Of a DNA stretch of 37,738 nt, positions 30,985 through 37,738 are shown piece by piece. Under the pieces are notes generated by a model. That model saw only the letters and a list, made by a program, of their open reading frames with translations. It had not been told where the DNA came from and did not search any database. The DNA is taken from the NCBI RefSeq assembly GCF_012843435.1, contig NZ_JABAFC010000037.1, forward strand, positions 1-37,738, given 5' to 3'. The translations under genes were made by a program, and so were the position numbers. Position 1 is the first letter of the stretch. Each line of letters begins with the position of its first letter. The DNA comes from Psychrobacillus sp. BL-248-WT-3 (GTDB taxonomy: Bacteria; Bacillota; Bacilli; Bacillales_A; Planococcaceae).

Positions 30985-31986
30985 ATGCCTCAACAATTTA
31001 AAAAACAGTATAAGGAAATTTTGAGACAGTATACGTTAAGTCAAACGGAGCATAATTTATATGAAGGTCAAAATGTTAGTAGAGAGCTCATACAAAAAAG
31101 TATTTCTCCGGAGGAAGTAATCAGTATACATAAGGCTTCTTTGGAAGAGATTATGCCTGATTTACCGGAAGAGGTATCTCATTCGTTTGATTTTTTGATA
31201 GAAGTTATGATTAGATATGGCTTGGCCTTAAAAGAACATCAAACACTTATTGAAAAACAGCAAAATTTTAAAATGGAAATGGAACTGGCAACTAATGTGC
31301 AGCAAACACTGCTTAAATCCAAAATCCCAAACATGAATAACTTGGATATAGGGCTAATCTCTGTTCCGGCGAAAGAAATGAATGGAGATTACACTCACTT
31401 TTTGAGTAATGACCATGCAATAGGTGTCGCAGTGGCTGATGTCATTGGTAAAGGGATACCTGCAGCTCTTTGTATGTCCATGATTAAATATGGTATGGAT
31501 AGTTTGGATGGTCCAGACACTGATCCAGTAGTTGTTTTAGATATCATCAATCGAATTGTTGAAAAAAGTGTTAGTGATTCTATGTTTATATCGATGTTTT
31601 ACGGAACATACGATACAGCACTGAGTGAATTCACTTATGCTTCAGCAGGACATGAGCCACCATTGTTCTATTGTGCTCACACAGGAGAGTTTAAAGAACT
31701 TCAGGCAAAAGGCTTATTGCTTGGTGTAGTTCCTAATGTCAAATACGAGCAACATTCTATTACGTTAGAAAAAGACGACTTTGTTGTAATGATGACCGAT
31801 GGTGTAACGGAATGTCGTTCGAAGGAAGGCTTTATTGACCAAAATATAATACTAAGTATTATTGAAAGCGTAAAAGATAAGCCGGCTCAAGAAATGGTCG
31901 AATATGTATTCCATAAGCTAGAGGAATTGCAGGAATTTGAACAACGTGATGATTTCACTCTAGTCATTTTCAAGAAATCGCTATAA
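30985..31986 (+). CDS. rsbU: PP2C-type phosphatase RsbU
   Basis: RsbU dephosphorylates RsbV-P when bound by RsbT, which frees sigma-B. The 333-aa protein has an N-terminal RsbT-binding helical domain (1-85), a linker coiled coil around EKQQNFKMEMELATNVQQTLL (about 90-110) and a PPM/SpoIIE-type phosphatase domain. Metal-binding residues are seen in EMNGDYTHF, AVADVIGKGIPAAL, VMMTDGVTE and RDDFTLVIF. ATG follows AGGAGGTAAG. A sigma-B-type promoter lies just after its stop. Confidence 0.94.
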   Translation: MPQQFKKQYKEILRQYTLSQTEHNLYEGQNVSRELIQKSISPEEVISIHKASLEEIMPDLPEEVSHSFDFLIEVMIRYGLALKEHQTLIEKQQNFKMEMELATNVQQTLLKSKIPNMNNLDIGLISVPAKEMNGDYTHFLSNDHAIGVAVADVIGKGIPAALCMSMIKYGMDSLDGPDTDPVVVLDIINRIVEKSVSDSMFISMFYGTYDTALSEFTYASAGHEPPLFYCAHTGEFKELQAKGLLLGVVPNVKYEQHSITLEKDDFVVMMTDGVTECRSKEGFIDQNIILSIIESVKDKPAQEMVEYVFHKLEELQEFEQRDDFTLVIFKKSL

Positions 31987-31990
31987 AAAT

Positions 31991-32016
31991 GTTTAACAAT
32001 GATTGTATCGTGGTAT
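31991..32016 (+). promoter_or_regulatory. Sigma-B-type autoregulatory promoter before rsbV
   Basis: GTTTAA (31991-31996), 14-nt spacer, TGGTAT (32011-32016): one mismatch from the consensus GTTTAA-N14-GGGTAT. It lies between rsbU and rsbV, exactly where B. subtilis has its sigma-B promoter, and would boost rsbV-rsbW-sigB-rsbX under stress. Confidence 0.82.
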
Positions 32017-32055
32017 AGATACGTATATATAGTGAAAACGGGGGATAATTTGATT

Positions 32056-32397
32056 ATGAATATATCAGTAGAACTATACGAAGAAGAAATGCGTATCAAA
32101 GGAATTATTAAAGGTGAGATTGATGCATTTACAGCACCTTTGTTAAGAGAAAAGCTTTCAGAAATTAATTTAAAAGAAGATTCACGTGTCGAGTTAAATT
32201 TATCGGACGTATCATATATGGATAGTACTGGATTAGGTGTATTTGTAGGTTTTTATAAAAGTGCTAAAGAGTCTAATGTCCACATGGAATTAACGGGACT
32301 TTCACCTCGCCTTAAAAGATTGTTTGATATAACTGGGTTAGGGGACATAATGGACATTCAAGCAAGCGAAGAGGTGAAAATAGATGAAACCGTTTGA
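32056..32397 (+). CDS. rsbV: Anti-anti-sigma factor RsbV
   Basis: RsbV binds the anti-sigma factor RsbW when unphosphorylated and so frees sigma-B. The 113-aa STAS-domain protein has its target Ser57 in VSYMDSTGLGVFVG (Ser56 in B. subtilis) and the usual RLKRLFDITGLGDIMDI end. The open frame extends upstream into the promoter; the ATG at 32056 gives the normal start MNIS and is 11 nt from GGGGG, while a TTG at 32050 is a second possibility. It overlaps rsbW by 14 nt. Confidence 0.93.
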   Translation: MNISVELYEEEMRIKGIIKGEIDAFTAPLLREKLSEINLKEDSRVELNLSDVSYMDSTGLGVFVGFYKSAKESNVHMELTGLSPRLKRLFDITGLGDIMDIQASEEVKIDETV

Positions 32398-32854
32398 TTA
32401 TGTAGAGATTCGTTTGCCTGCAAAGCCTCAATATGTGAGTGTAGCACGTCTTACAATTTCAGGGCTGGCGAATCGGATGGGCTTTTCTTATGATGATATT
32501 GAAGATTTAAAGATTGCAGCGAGTGAAGCAATTACTAATGCAGTTCAGCATGCTTATGCAGAAGATGAGGACGGCGAAGTAGTAATTGGTTGTGCGTTAT
32601 ATTCTGATAGAATCGAAATTATGATTGCAGACCATGGAAAAAGTTTTAACTTTGAGGAAACAAAAGCGCAAGTGGGACCTTACCATGATTTAGAGGAGGG
32701 ATCATTCTTACGTGAAGGAGGGCTTGGCTTATACCTTATCGAAACATTGATGGATGAAGTAAAAGTTCATCACCAAGAGGGTGTAACTGTATTTATGACG
32801 AAGCATGTCGGAGTAAAGCAGGTGGATGATAATCTCGAACACATCTCTTCCTAA
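32384..32854 (+). CDS. rsbW: Anti-sigma factor and serine kinase RsbW
   Basis: RsbW holds sigma-B inactive and phosphorylates RsbV. The 156-aa GHKL kinase has the N-box AASEAITNAVQHAY, G1 MIADHGKSF and G2 EGGLGLYLIETLMDEV motifs. ATG 32384 lies within the end of rsbV and has GAGGTG before it. It overlaps sigB by 29 bases, indicating coupled synthesis of anti-sigma and sigma. Confidence 0.94.
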   Translation: MKPFDYVEIRLPAKPQYVSVARLTISGLANRMGFSYDDIEDLKIAASEAITNAVQHAYAEDEDGEVVIGCALYSDRIEIMIADHGKSFNFEETKAQVGPYHDLEEGSFLREGGLGLYLIETLMDEVKVHHQEGVTVFMTKHVGVKQVDDNLEHISS

Positions 32855-33614
32855 AGAGTCAAAGGAACAAATATTAAAGTGGATTAAAGAATATCAAACG
32901 ACAGAAAGCGAAGAGGCTCAAACAAATCTTGTGTTAAACTACGAGCGTTTGGTTGAGTCGATTGCTCGTAAATATTCTAATGGTAAGTCTCATCATGAGG
33001 ATATAGTTCAAGTAGGGATGCTTGGTCTATTAGGGGCCATTAGAAGATACGATCCGTCCTTTGGTAAAAACTTTGAAGCTTTTGCCATTCCGACGATTAT
33101 AGGTGAAATAAAAAGATTTCTCAGAGACAAGACTTGGGCAGTTCATGTTCCAAGAAGAATAAAAGAATTAGGTCCACGTATTAGATCGGCAGTGGAAGTG
33201 CTAACAACTGAGTTTCAAAGATCTCCCTTAGTCCCGGAAATTGCAGATTATCTGGATGTAGAAGTTGAAGATGTTCTAGAAGCAATGGAAATGGGCAAAA
33301 GCTATCAAGCATTGTCAATGGATCATTCCTTAGAATCCGATGCAGATGGTAGCACTATAACGTTGTTTGATGTAATTGGTCAGACAGACGGGGAGTTTGA
33401 AAAAACGGATCAGCGCTTACTTGTAGCCGAAGCTTTTAATGTGTTGTCGGAAAGAGAAAAAGAGATAATTTTACTTACATACATGGAGCAGCTGAGTCAG
33501 AAAGAAACAGGCGACCGTCTCGGTATTTCGCAAATGCATGTATCGAGAATTCAACGCAAAGCAATAAAGAAATTACAAGAGGCAATATTATCGTCAGGTG
33601 GAATTGTAAATTGA
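32826..33614 (+). CDS. sigB: General stress sigma factor sigma-B
   Basis: Sigma-B directs RNA polymerase to general stress promoters. The 262 aa equal the B. subtilis length. Region 2 is visible in GLLGAIRRYDPSFGKNFEAFAIPTI and region 2.4 continues with GEIKRFLRDKTWAVHVPRR. Region 3 is KELGPRIRSAVEVLT, and region 4 with its HTH is LSQKETGDRLGISQMHVSRIQRKAI. ATG 32826 has AGGTGG close by, within rsbW. The stop overlaps the rsbX TTG start. Confidence 0.95.
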   Translation: MIISNTSLPKESKEQILKWIKEYQTTESEEAQTNLVLNYERLVESIARKYSNGKSHHEDIVQVGMLGLLGAIRRYDPSFGKNFEAFAIPTIIGEIKRFLRDKTWAVHVPRRIKELGPRIRSAVEVLTTEFQRSPLVPEIADYLDVEVEDVLEAMEMGKSYQALSMDHSLESDADGSTITLFDVIGQTDGEFEKTDQRLLVAEAFNVLSEREKEIILLTYMEQLSQKETGDRLGISQMHVSRIQRKAIKKLQEAILSSGGIVN

Positions 33615-34210
33615 TAAACTACTCAGATGAAAAAGTCGAGTTGCTAGTCTTTCAGGAAGCAAAAACAGGGAATTCGGAATCTGGTGATACTTACTATGTA
33701 TCTAAGCATGAAGATTTTATGCTTTGTGCAATTGCAGATGGATTAGGGAACGGTCCAATAGCAAAAGAATCAGCTGACGTAATACCAAACATTTTAGAAC
33801 AATATCCTGAGGAGACATTGGATAACTTATTGTTAAAATGCAATGAGCTTATGGTTCAAAAACGAGGAGCAGCAGTTGCTCTTGTGAAAATAGATTATAA
33901 AGCTCAAACTATATCTTATAGCTGTGTAGGCAATATAAAGTTTTATATGTACCAACGCTCCACTGGGAAAATGATTTATCCATTGCCAGTCATGGGATAT
34001 CTGTCAGGACGTAAACAAAAGATTAATACACAAACATATCCATGTGCTAAAGATGACTTGTTCCTTTTGCATTCTGATGGAGTAGTGATGAAGAGTCCAA
34101 AGTCCACTATTAAGGAGTCTAGCGGTACTAAATGTTTGTACGAAACAGTTTATAAAGAAATAGAACATGGCGACGACGCCACATTCATTGTAGGAAGCTT
34201 ACTCTCATAA
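33611..34210 (+). CDS. rsbX: PP2C-type phosphatase RsbX
   Basis: RsbX removes phosphates from RsbS and RsbR, resetting the stressosome and damping sigma-B activity. The 199-aa phosphatase equals the B. subtilis length. PPM motifs are AIADGLGNGPIAKES near 40 (metal-binding Asp), LLHSDGVVMKS near 150 and GDDATFIVGSLL at the end. It starts with TTG at 33611, overlapping the sigB stop by four bases, with AGGTGG upstream. Its stop lies in the loop of a terminator hairpin. Confidence 0.92.
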   Translation: MINYSDEKVELLVFQEAKTGNSESGDTYYVSKHEDFMLCAIADGLGNGPIAKESADVIPNILEQYPEETLDNLLLKCNELMVQKRGAAVALVKIDYKAQTISYSCVGNIKFYMYQRSTGKMIYPLPVMGYLSGRKQKINTQTYPCAKDDLFLLHSDGVVMKSPKSTIKESSGTKCLYETVYKEIEHGDDATFIVGSLLS

Positions 34211-34229
34211 TTAAAGGGTAAGCTTTTTT
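34195..34229 (+). terminator. Terminator overlapping the end of rsbX
   Basis: AAGCTTAC (34195-34202) pairs perfectly with GTAAGCTT (34218-34225); the T run continues to 34229. The rsbX stop codon lies in the 15-nt loop. Confidence 0.75.
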
Positions 34230-34281
34230 GCTGCGTTCAGAATATGTTAAAATAAGGTTAGATAGAAAGGATGGGTTTGTT

Positions 34282-36450
34282 TTGGAACTAAAGAATATGC
34301 TTCAGCTCGTATCCAAAGAGACGGGCACGAAAACATCGCAGGCAGAGCAAGTAATAAAATTATTAGAAGAAGGAAACACAGTACCTTTTATAGCTCGATA
34401 TCGTAAAGAACAAACAGGCTCATTGGATGAAGTACAAATAAAAGCAATAGAAGATCGTTATCATTATATCCAACAGCTCGAACAACGCAAAGAGGAAGTT
34501 CTGCGATTAATAGAAGAACAAGGGAAACTTACTGAAGAACTTTCAGCTTCTATACAAAATGCGACTGTCCTTCAACGAGTAGAGGATCTGTATAGACCAT
34601 ACAAACAAAAACGTAGAACGAAAGCTACTATAGCAAAAGAAAAAGGGCTGGAACCTTTAGCTACGGAACTACTTGGATTCCCAAAAGAATCTATTCAAAC
34701 CCTAGCAGAAGCTTATGTAAATGAAGAATTAGAGGTAATGACTACTGAAGACGTGCTTCAAGGTGCTCGTGATATATTAGCAGAACAGTTTGCAGATGAT
34801 GCTAAAATACGGGAACAAATACGTAACCTAACGCGCACCGACGGAAGAATTGTATCCTCTTTGAAAAAAGCAGAGCTCGATGAAAAAAACGTTTATGAAA
34901 TGTATTATGAATATGAAGAGCCAGTGAAAAAAATAGTACCTCATCGAATTCTTGCCTTAAATCGCGGTGAAAAAGAGGATGTACTTAAAGTTGGTCTACA
35001 AACACCGCAGGACAAAATTTTAAGAGTAATGGAAGCACAATGGATACCGAATCATGCTACTAGTGAAGCAGTGGAACAGGTGAAGCTAGCGATAGAGGAT
35101 TCTTATAAGAGATTGATTCAACCTTCCGTAGAAAGAGAAATTCGTGCAGAGCTTACAGAAAAAGCTGAAGCGCAGGCTATTCATATTTTTTCTGAAAACC
35201 TACGTAACCTCTTACTTCAGCCACCATTAAAAGGAAAAGTGGTACTTGGAGTGGACCCGGCCTACCGTACTGGCTGTAAACTTGCAGTGGTTGATGATAC
35301 AGGTAAGCTATTAGAGGTATCTGCCATTTACCCTCACGCACCTAAAATGGATATAGAAGGCTCAAAAAAGAAAGTTCTTTCTTACCTTAAGAATTATCCG
35401 ATTTCTCTTATAGCGATTGGAAATGGTACGGCATCTCGTGAAACAGAGCAATTTATCGTAGATTGCCTGAAGGAAGTGACAGGAGAGGTTGCATACGTAA
35501 TTGTCAATGAAGCAGGTGCTTCGGTGTACTCAGCTTCAGAAACAGCAAGGAACGAGTTTCCCGACCTTCAAGTTGAGCAACGAAGTGCCGTATCAATTGC
35601 TAGAAGACTACAAGACCCTTTGGCGGAGTTGGTAAAAATAGATCCAAAGGCAGTAGGTGTGGGACAATACCAGCATGATGTGTCACAAAAGAAACTGTCG
35701 GAATCTCTTTCTTTTATAGTAGAGACTGCGGTTAACCAAGTAGGCGTAAATGTAAATACAGCATCGGCTTCATTACTTCAATACGTATCTGGCCTTTCTA
35801 AAACTGTAGCAGAGAACGTGGTAAACATGCGAAACGAACAAGGACGTTTCACTTCAAGAGCTCAGCTTAAGAAAATTCCTCGTCTTGGAGCTAAAACATA
35901 TGAACAGGCAATTGGTTTCCTACGTGTTCCAGACGCTAAAAATCCGTTAGATGCAACAGGAATTCACCCGGAAAGCTATAAGGCAGCGGAACAAGTCCTT
36001 GAAATTGCTGGACTAACTAAAAGCCAAATAGGTTCTAAGGAAGCAGAAGAAGTACTAAAAACTATTTCTATAGAAGAAACTAGTAAAGAATTAGGGATTG
36101 GTGAGATTACGCTAAAGGATATTTTGGATGCATTGATTAAGCCAGCACGAGATCCACGTGAAGCTTTCCCGCAGCCATTACTTAAAAAAGATGTACTAAA
36201 GTTAGAGGATCTAAAAGCAGGAATGGAGCTTCAAGGTACAGTTCGAAATGTAGTCGACTTCGGCGCCTTTGTAGATATAGGTGTTAAACAAGATGGACTT
36301 GTACACATCTCCAAGCTTAAAAAAGGATTTGTAAAGCATCCTTTAGATGTAGTCTCCCTTGGGGATATCGTTACTGTATGGGTAGAGCAGTTCGATGCCA
36401 ACAAAGGAAGAATTGCATTAACGATGCTTCCACCTGAACAACAAGTCTAA
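34282..36450 (+). CDS. tex: Tex family RNA-binding transcription accessory protein
   Basis: Tex is a conserved nucleic-acid-binding protein (Spt6 relative) linked to transcription and RNA handling. The 722-aa protein has an N-terminal helical Tex domain (GNTVPFIARYRKEQTGSLDEVQ near 32), a YqgF/RNase H-like domain around VVLGVDPAYRTGCKLAVVD, and a helix-hairpin-helix pair (NVNTASASLLQYVSGL and QLKKIPRLGAKTYEQAIGFLR). A C-terminal S1 domain follows (GMELQGTVRNVVDFGAFVDIGVKQDGLVHIS). The TTG at 34228 coincides with the rsbX terminator; TTG 34282 after AAAGGATGG matches the start of B. subtilis YdcI (about 719 aa). Confidence 0.93.
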   Translation: MELKNMLQLVSKETGTKTSQAEQVIKLLEEGNTVPFIARYRKEQTGSLDEVQIKAIEDRYHYIQQLEQRKEEVLRLIEEQGKLTEELSASIQNATVLQRVEDLYRPYKQKRRTKATIAKEKGLEPLATELLGFPKESIQTLAEAYVNEELEVMTTEDVLQGARDILAEQFADDAKIREQIRNLTRTDGRIVSSLKKAELDEKNVYEMYYEYEEPVKKIVPHRILALNRGEKEDVLKVGLQTPQDKILRVMEAQWIPNHATSEAVEQVKLAIEDSYKRLIQPSVEREIRAELTEKAEAQAIHIFSENLRNLLLQPPLKGKVVLGVDPAYRTGCKLAVVDDTGKLLEVSAIYPHAPKMDIEGSKKKVLSYLKNYPISLIAIGNGTASRETEQFIVDCLKEVTGEVAYVIVNEAGASVYSASETARNEFPDLQVEQRSAVSIARRLQDPLAELVKIDPKAVGVGQYQHDVSQKKLSESLSFIVETAVNQVGVNVNTASASLLQYVSGLSKTVAENVVNMRNEQGRFTSRAQLKKIPRLGAKTYEQAIGFLRVPDAKNPLDATGIHPESYKAAEQVLEIAGLTKSQIGSKEAEEVLKTISIEETSKELGIGEITLKDILDALIKPARDPREAFPQPLLKKDVLKLEDLKAGMELQGTVRNVVDFGAFVDIGVKQDGLVHISKLKKGFVKHPLDVVSLGDIVTVWVEQFDANKGRIALTMLPPEQQV

Positions 36451-36462
36451 TAATAACCAGAG

Positions 36463-36490
36463 TTGTCCATTGATGAACATCAGTGGACAA
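36463..36490 (+). terminator. Hairpin terminator after tex
   Basis: TTGTCCATTGATG (36463-36475) pairs with CATCAGTGGACAA (36478-36490) with one G-T pair; two bases separate the arms. It is followed by GCTCTTTTAT, a short T tract. Confidence 0.62.
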
Positions 36491-36515
36491 GCTCTTTTAT
36501 CTAGGAGAGAGTATA

Positions 36516-36992
36516 GTGACAGATGAACAATTGAGTGAATTAGTAAGTAGCATATCAATGCAGATTTTTAAAAGGAAGTTTCACCATAAAGCTTATTTCA
36601 ATAAAAGACTGCGCAGTACCGGCGGAAGGTATATGTTAAGAACACATATGATTGAAATAAATCCTCTAGTGTTAGAGAAACATGGAATGAATGAGTTGAT
36701 TGGAGTTATTAAGCATGAGCTTTGTCATTATCACTTACATATAGAAGGGAAAGGGTATAAACATAGAGATGCAGATTTTCGTCAGCTTCTAAAACAGACA
36801 GATTCACCTAGATTTTGCTCTACACTCGTAGCGCCTAAAAGTCAAAAACGTACTAAACTGTATGTGTATGAGTGCGCAAAATGTGGTTTGTTATATAGAC
36901 GGAAAATTCGAGTAAATACGCAGAAATTCAAGTGTGGCAAGTGTTTTGGGGACCTGCATTTAAGTTCTTTTAAAAAAATGAAAGAAATTTGA
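36516..36992 (+). CDS. ydcK: SprT-like zinc metalloprotein YdcK
   Basis: The 158-aa protein belongs to the SprT/SprT-like family. The zinc metallopeptidase motif HELCHYH lies in VIKHELCHYHLHIEGKG near residue 67, followed by GYKHRDADF. A C-terminal zinc ribbon has two CxxC pairs (CAKC near 120 and CGKC near 140). The in-vivo role is uncertain; family members act in DNA-protein crosslink repair or stress. The open frame starts at 36483, inside the preceding hairpin; GTG 36516 after CTAGGAGAG gives the same N terminus as B. subtilis YdcK (MTxEEL-type). Confidence 0.9.
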   Translation: MTDEQLSELVSSISMQIFKRKFHHKAYFNKRLRSTGGRYMLRTHMIEINPLVLEKHGMNELIGVIKHELCHYHLHIEGKGYKHRDADFRQLLKQTDSPRFCSTLVAPKSQKRTKLYVYECAKCGLLYRRKIRVNTQKFKCGKCFGDLHLSSFKKMKEI

Positions 36993-37001
36993 TGAAAAGT
37001 G

Positions 37002-37030
37002 TTGACGTTTGTCCAAACCCTCTCTATAAT
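37002..37030 (+). promoter_or_regulatory. Sigma-A promoter of the first tRNA operon
   Basis: TTGACG (37002-37007), 17-bp spacer, TATAAT (37025-37030), 36 bases before tRNA-Asn. Confidence 0.88.
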
Positions 37031-37066
37031 AGAAAAAGTCGAGTAGAACAAAACGACATAAATTAT

Positions 37067-37141
37067 TCCGAAGTAGCTCAGTGGTAGAGCAATCGGCTGT
37101 TAACCGATCGGTCGTAGGTTCGAGTCCTACCTTCGGAGCCA
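37067..37141 (+). tRNA. tRNA-Asn (GTT)
   Basis: A full cloverleaf: TCCGAAG/CTTCGGA acceptor stem, GTT anticodon at 37099-37101 in loop CTGTTAA, GGTTCGAGTCC T arm, G discriminator and encoded CCA. Confidence 0.95.
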
Positions 37142-37150
37142 TCTTTAAAT

Positions 37151-37225
37151 GGCCCCTTGGTCAAGCGGTTAAGACACCGCCCTTTCACGGCGGTAACACG
37201 GGTTCGAATCCCGTAGGGGTCACCA
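37151..37225 (+). tRNA. tRNA-Glu (TTC)
   Basis: Acceptor GGCCCCT/AGGGGTC, anticodon TTC at 37184-37186 in loop CTTTCAC, A discriminator and encoded CCA. Nine bases after tRNA-Asn. Confidence 0.95.
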
Positions 37226-37248
37226 TTTAATTGAATTAAAGATACATA

Positions 37249-37324
37249 GGTCCCGTGGTGTAGCGGTTAACATGCCTGCCTGTCACGCAGGAGATCGCCG
37301 GTTCGATCCCGGTCGGGACCGCCA
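37249..37324 (+). tRNA. tRNA-Asp (GTC)
   Basis: Acceptor GGTCCCG/CGGGACC, anticodon GTC at 37282-37284 in loop CTGTCAC, G discriminator and encoded CCA. Confidence 0.95.
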
Positions 37325-37327
37325 TGT

Positions 37328-37402
37328 TGGGGTATAGCCAAGCGGTAAGGCAACGGATTTTGATTCCGTCATGCCCTGGTTCGAATCCAGGTACCCCAGC
37401 CA
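37328..37402 (+). tRNA. tRNA-Gln (TTG)
   Basis: Acceptor TGGGGTA/TACCCCA, anticodon TTG at 37360-37362 in loop TTTTGAT, G discriminator and encoded CCA. Only three bases separate it from tRNA-Asp. Confidence 0.95.
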
Positions 37403-37413
37403 TTTCGTTTCGT

Positions 37414-37486
37414 GAGCCATTAGCTCAGTTGGTAGAGCATCTGACTTTTAATCAGAGGGTCGAAGGTTCGAGTCCTTCATGGCTCA
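37414..37486 (+). tRNA. tRNA-Lys (TTT), CCA not encoded
   Basis: Acceptor GAGCCAT/ATGGCTC, anticodon TTT at 37447-37449 in loop CTTTTAA, A discriminator at 37486. The next three bases are TCA (37487-37489), not CCA, unlike every other complete tRNA here. The CCA end must then be made by trimming and nucleotidyl transfer. Confidence 0.94.
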
Positions 37487-37503
37487 TCATATTACAATAA
37501 TTG

Positions 37504-37532
37504 TTGACAAGCTCATGAGAGTAAGTTATAAT
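37504..37532 (+). promoter_or_regulatory. Consensus sigma-A promoter of the second tRNA operon
   Basis: TTGACA (37504-37509), 17-bp spacer, TATAAT (37527-37532): a perfect consensus, 25 bases before tRNA-Leu. It splits the tRNA cluster into two transcription units. Confidence 0.9.
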
Positions 37533-37557
37533 AAACATCTTCCCATTTTATAACTAC

Positions 37558-37644
<87 letters not shown>

Positions 37645-37662
37645 AGCATTGTCTCTTACTAA

Positions 37663-37738
<76 letters not shown>

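Overview
The window is a chromosomal segment of a low-GC, Gram-positive, Bacillus-like bacterium, most probably a Bacillaceae or Planococcaceae/Caryophanaceae relative such as Psychrobacillus or Lysinibacillus. That placement is an inference from gene order, protein similarity and A+T-rich codon use; I could not run a search. The order ddl-murF-esterase-cshA-ydbS-ydbT-ydcA-acpS-ydcC-alr-ndoAI-ndoA-rsbRSTUVW-sigB-rsbX-tex-ydcK-tRNAs is essentially the ydb/ydc region of Bacillus subtilis.

Left part (1-14.8 kb) is accessory. It starts with a minus-strand terminator hairpin and two tandem 125-bp fold-back repeats. Then come an MFS permease (-), a membrane-anchored VanY-type D,D-carboxypeptidase (+) and a cardiolipin synthase (-). 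A four-gene operon at 4.3-9.3 kb encodes an LnrLMN-like ABC-2 exporter followed by an unusual fusion of a GNAT acyltransferase to a class V PLP enzyme. A HTH-TPR regulator (-) faces a divergent MFS transporter (+) across twin palindromes. A VOC protein, a DHA1-type MFS pump (-), a CBS-pair protein (-) and a 45-residue small protein with its own sigma-B-like promoter and terminator complete this part.

Middle part (14.7-29.1 kb) is mainly cell-envelope housekeeping: a RodA/FtsW-type glycosyltransferase (-), an unrecognised 245-aa protein, a paired SMR transporter, ddl and murF, a carboxylesterase, and the DEAD-box helicase gene cshA behind a long structured leader. The PH-domain pair ydbST sits behind a textbook sigma-W promoter. 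Rhomboid protease (-), acpS, lipoprotein ydcC, alr and the NdoAI/NdoA (MazEF) toxin-antitoxin pair follow. The leaders of ydcC, alr and ndoAI each contain an inverted repeat ending at or in the ribosome binding site; in alr a perfect 15-bp stem covers it.

Right part (29.3-37.7 kb) is the complete general-stress module rsbR-S-T-U-V-W-sigB-rsbX with tight overlaps and an internal sigma-B-type promoter before rsbV. Then come tex, the SprT-like gene ydcK, and two tRNA transcription units: Asn-Glu-Asp-Gln-Lys, then Leu-Arg and beyond. The tRNA-Lys gene carries TCA instead of CCA at its 3' end, and tRNA-Arg is cut one base short by the window edge.

Many genes start with TTG or GTG. In several the longest open frame begins inside or before the Shine-Dalgarno sequence, so I moved those starts downstream; each case is explained in its entry. 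The most novel-looking element is the exporter plus GNAT-PLP fusion operon. The most informative regulatory signals are the twin palindromes, the sigma-W and sigma-B promoters, the sequestered alr ribosome binding site and the cshA leader.
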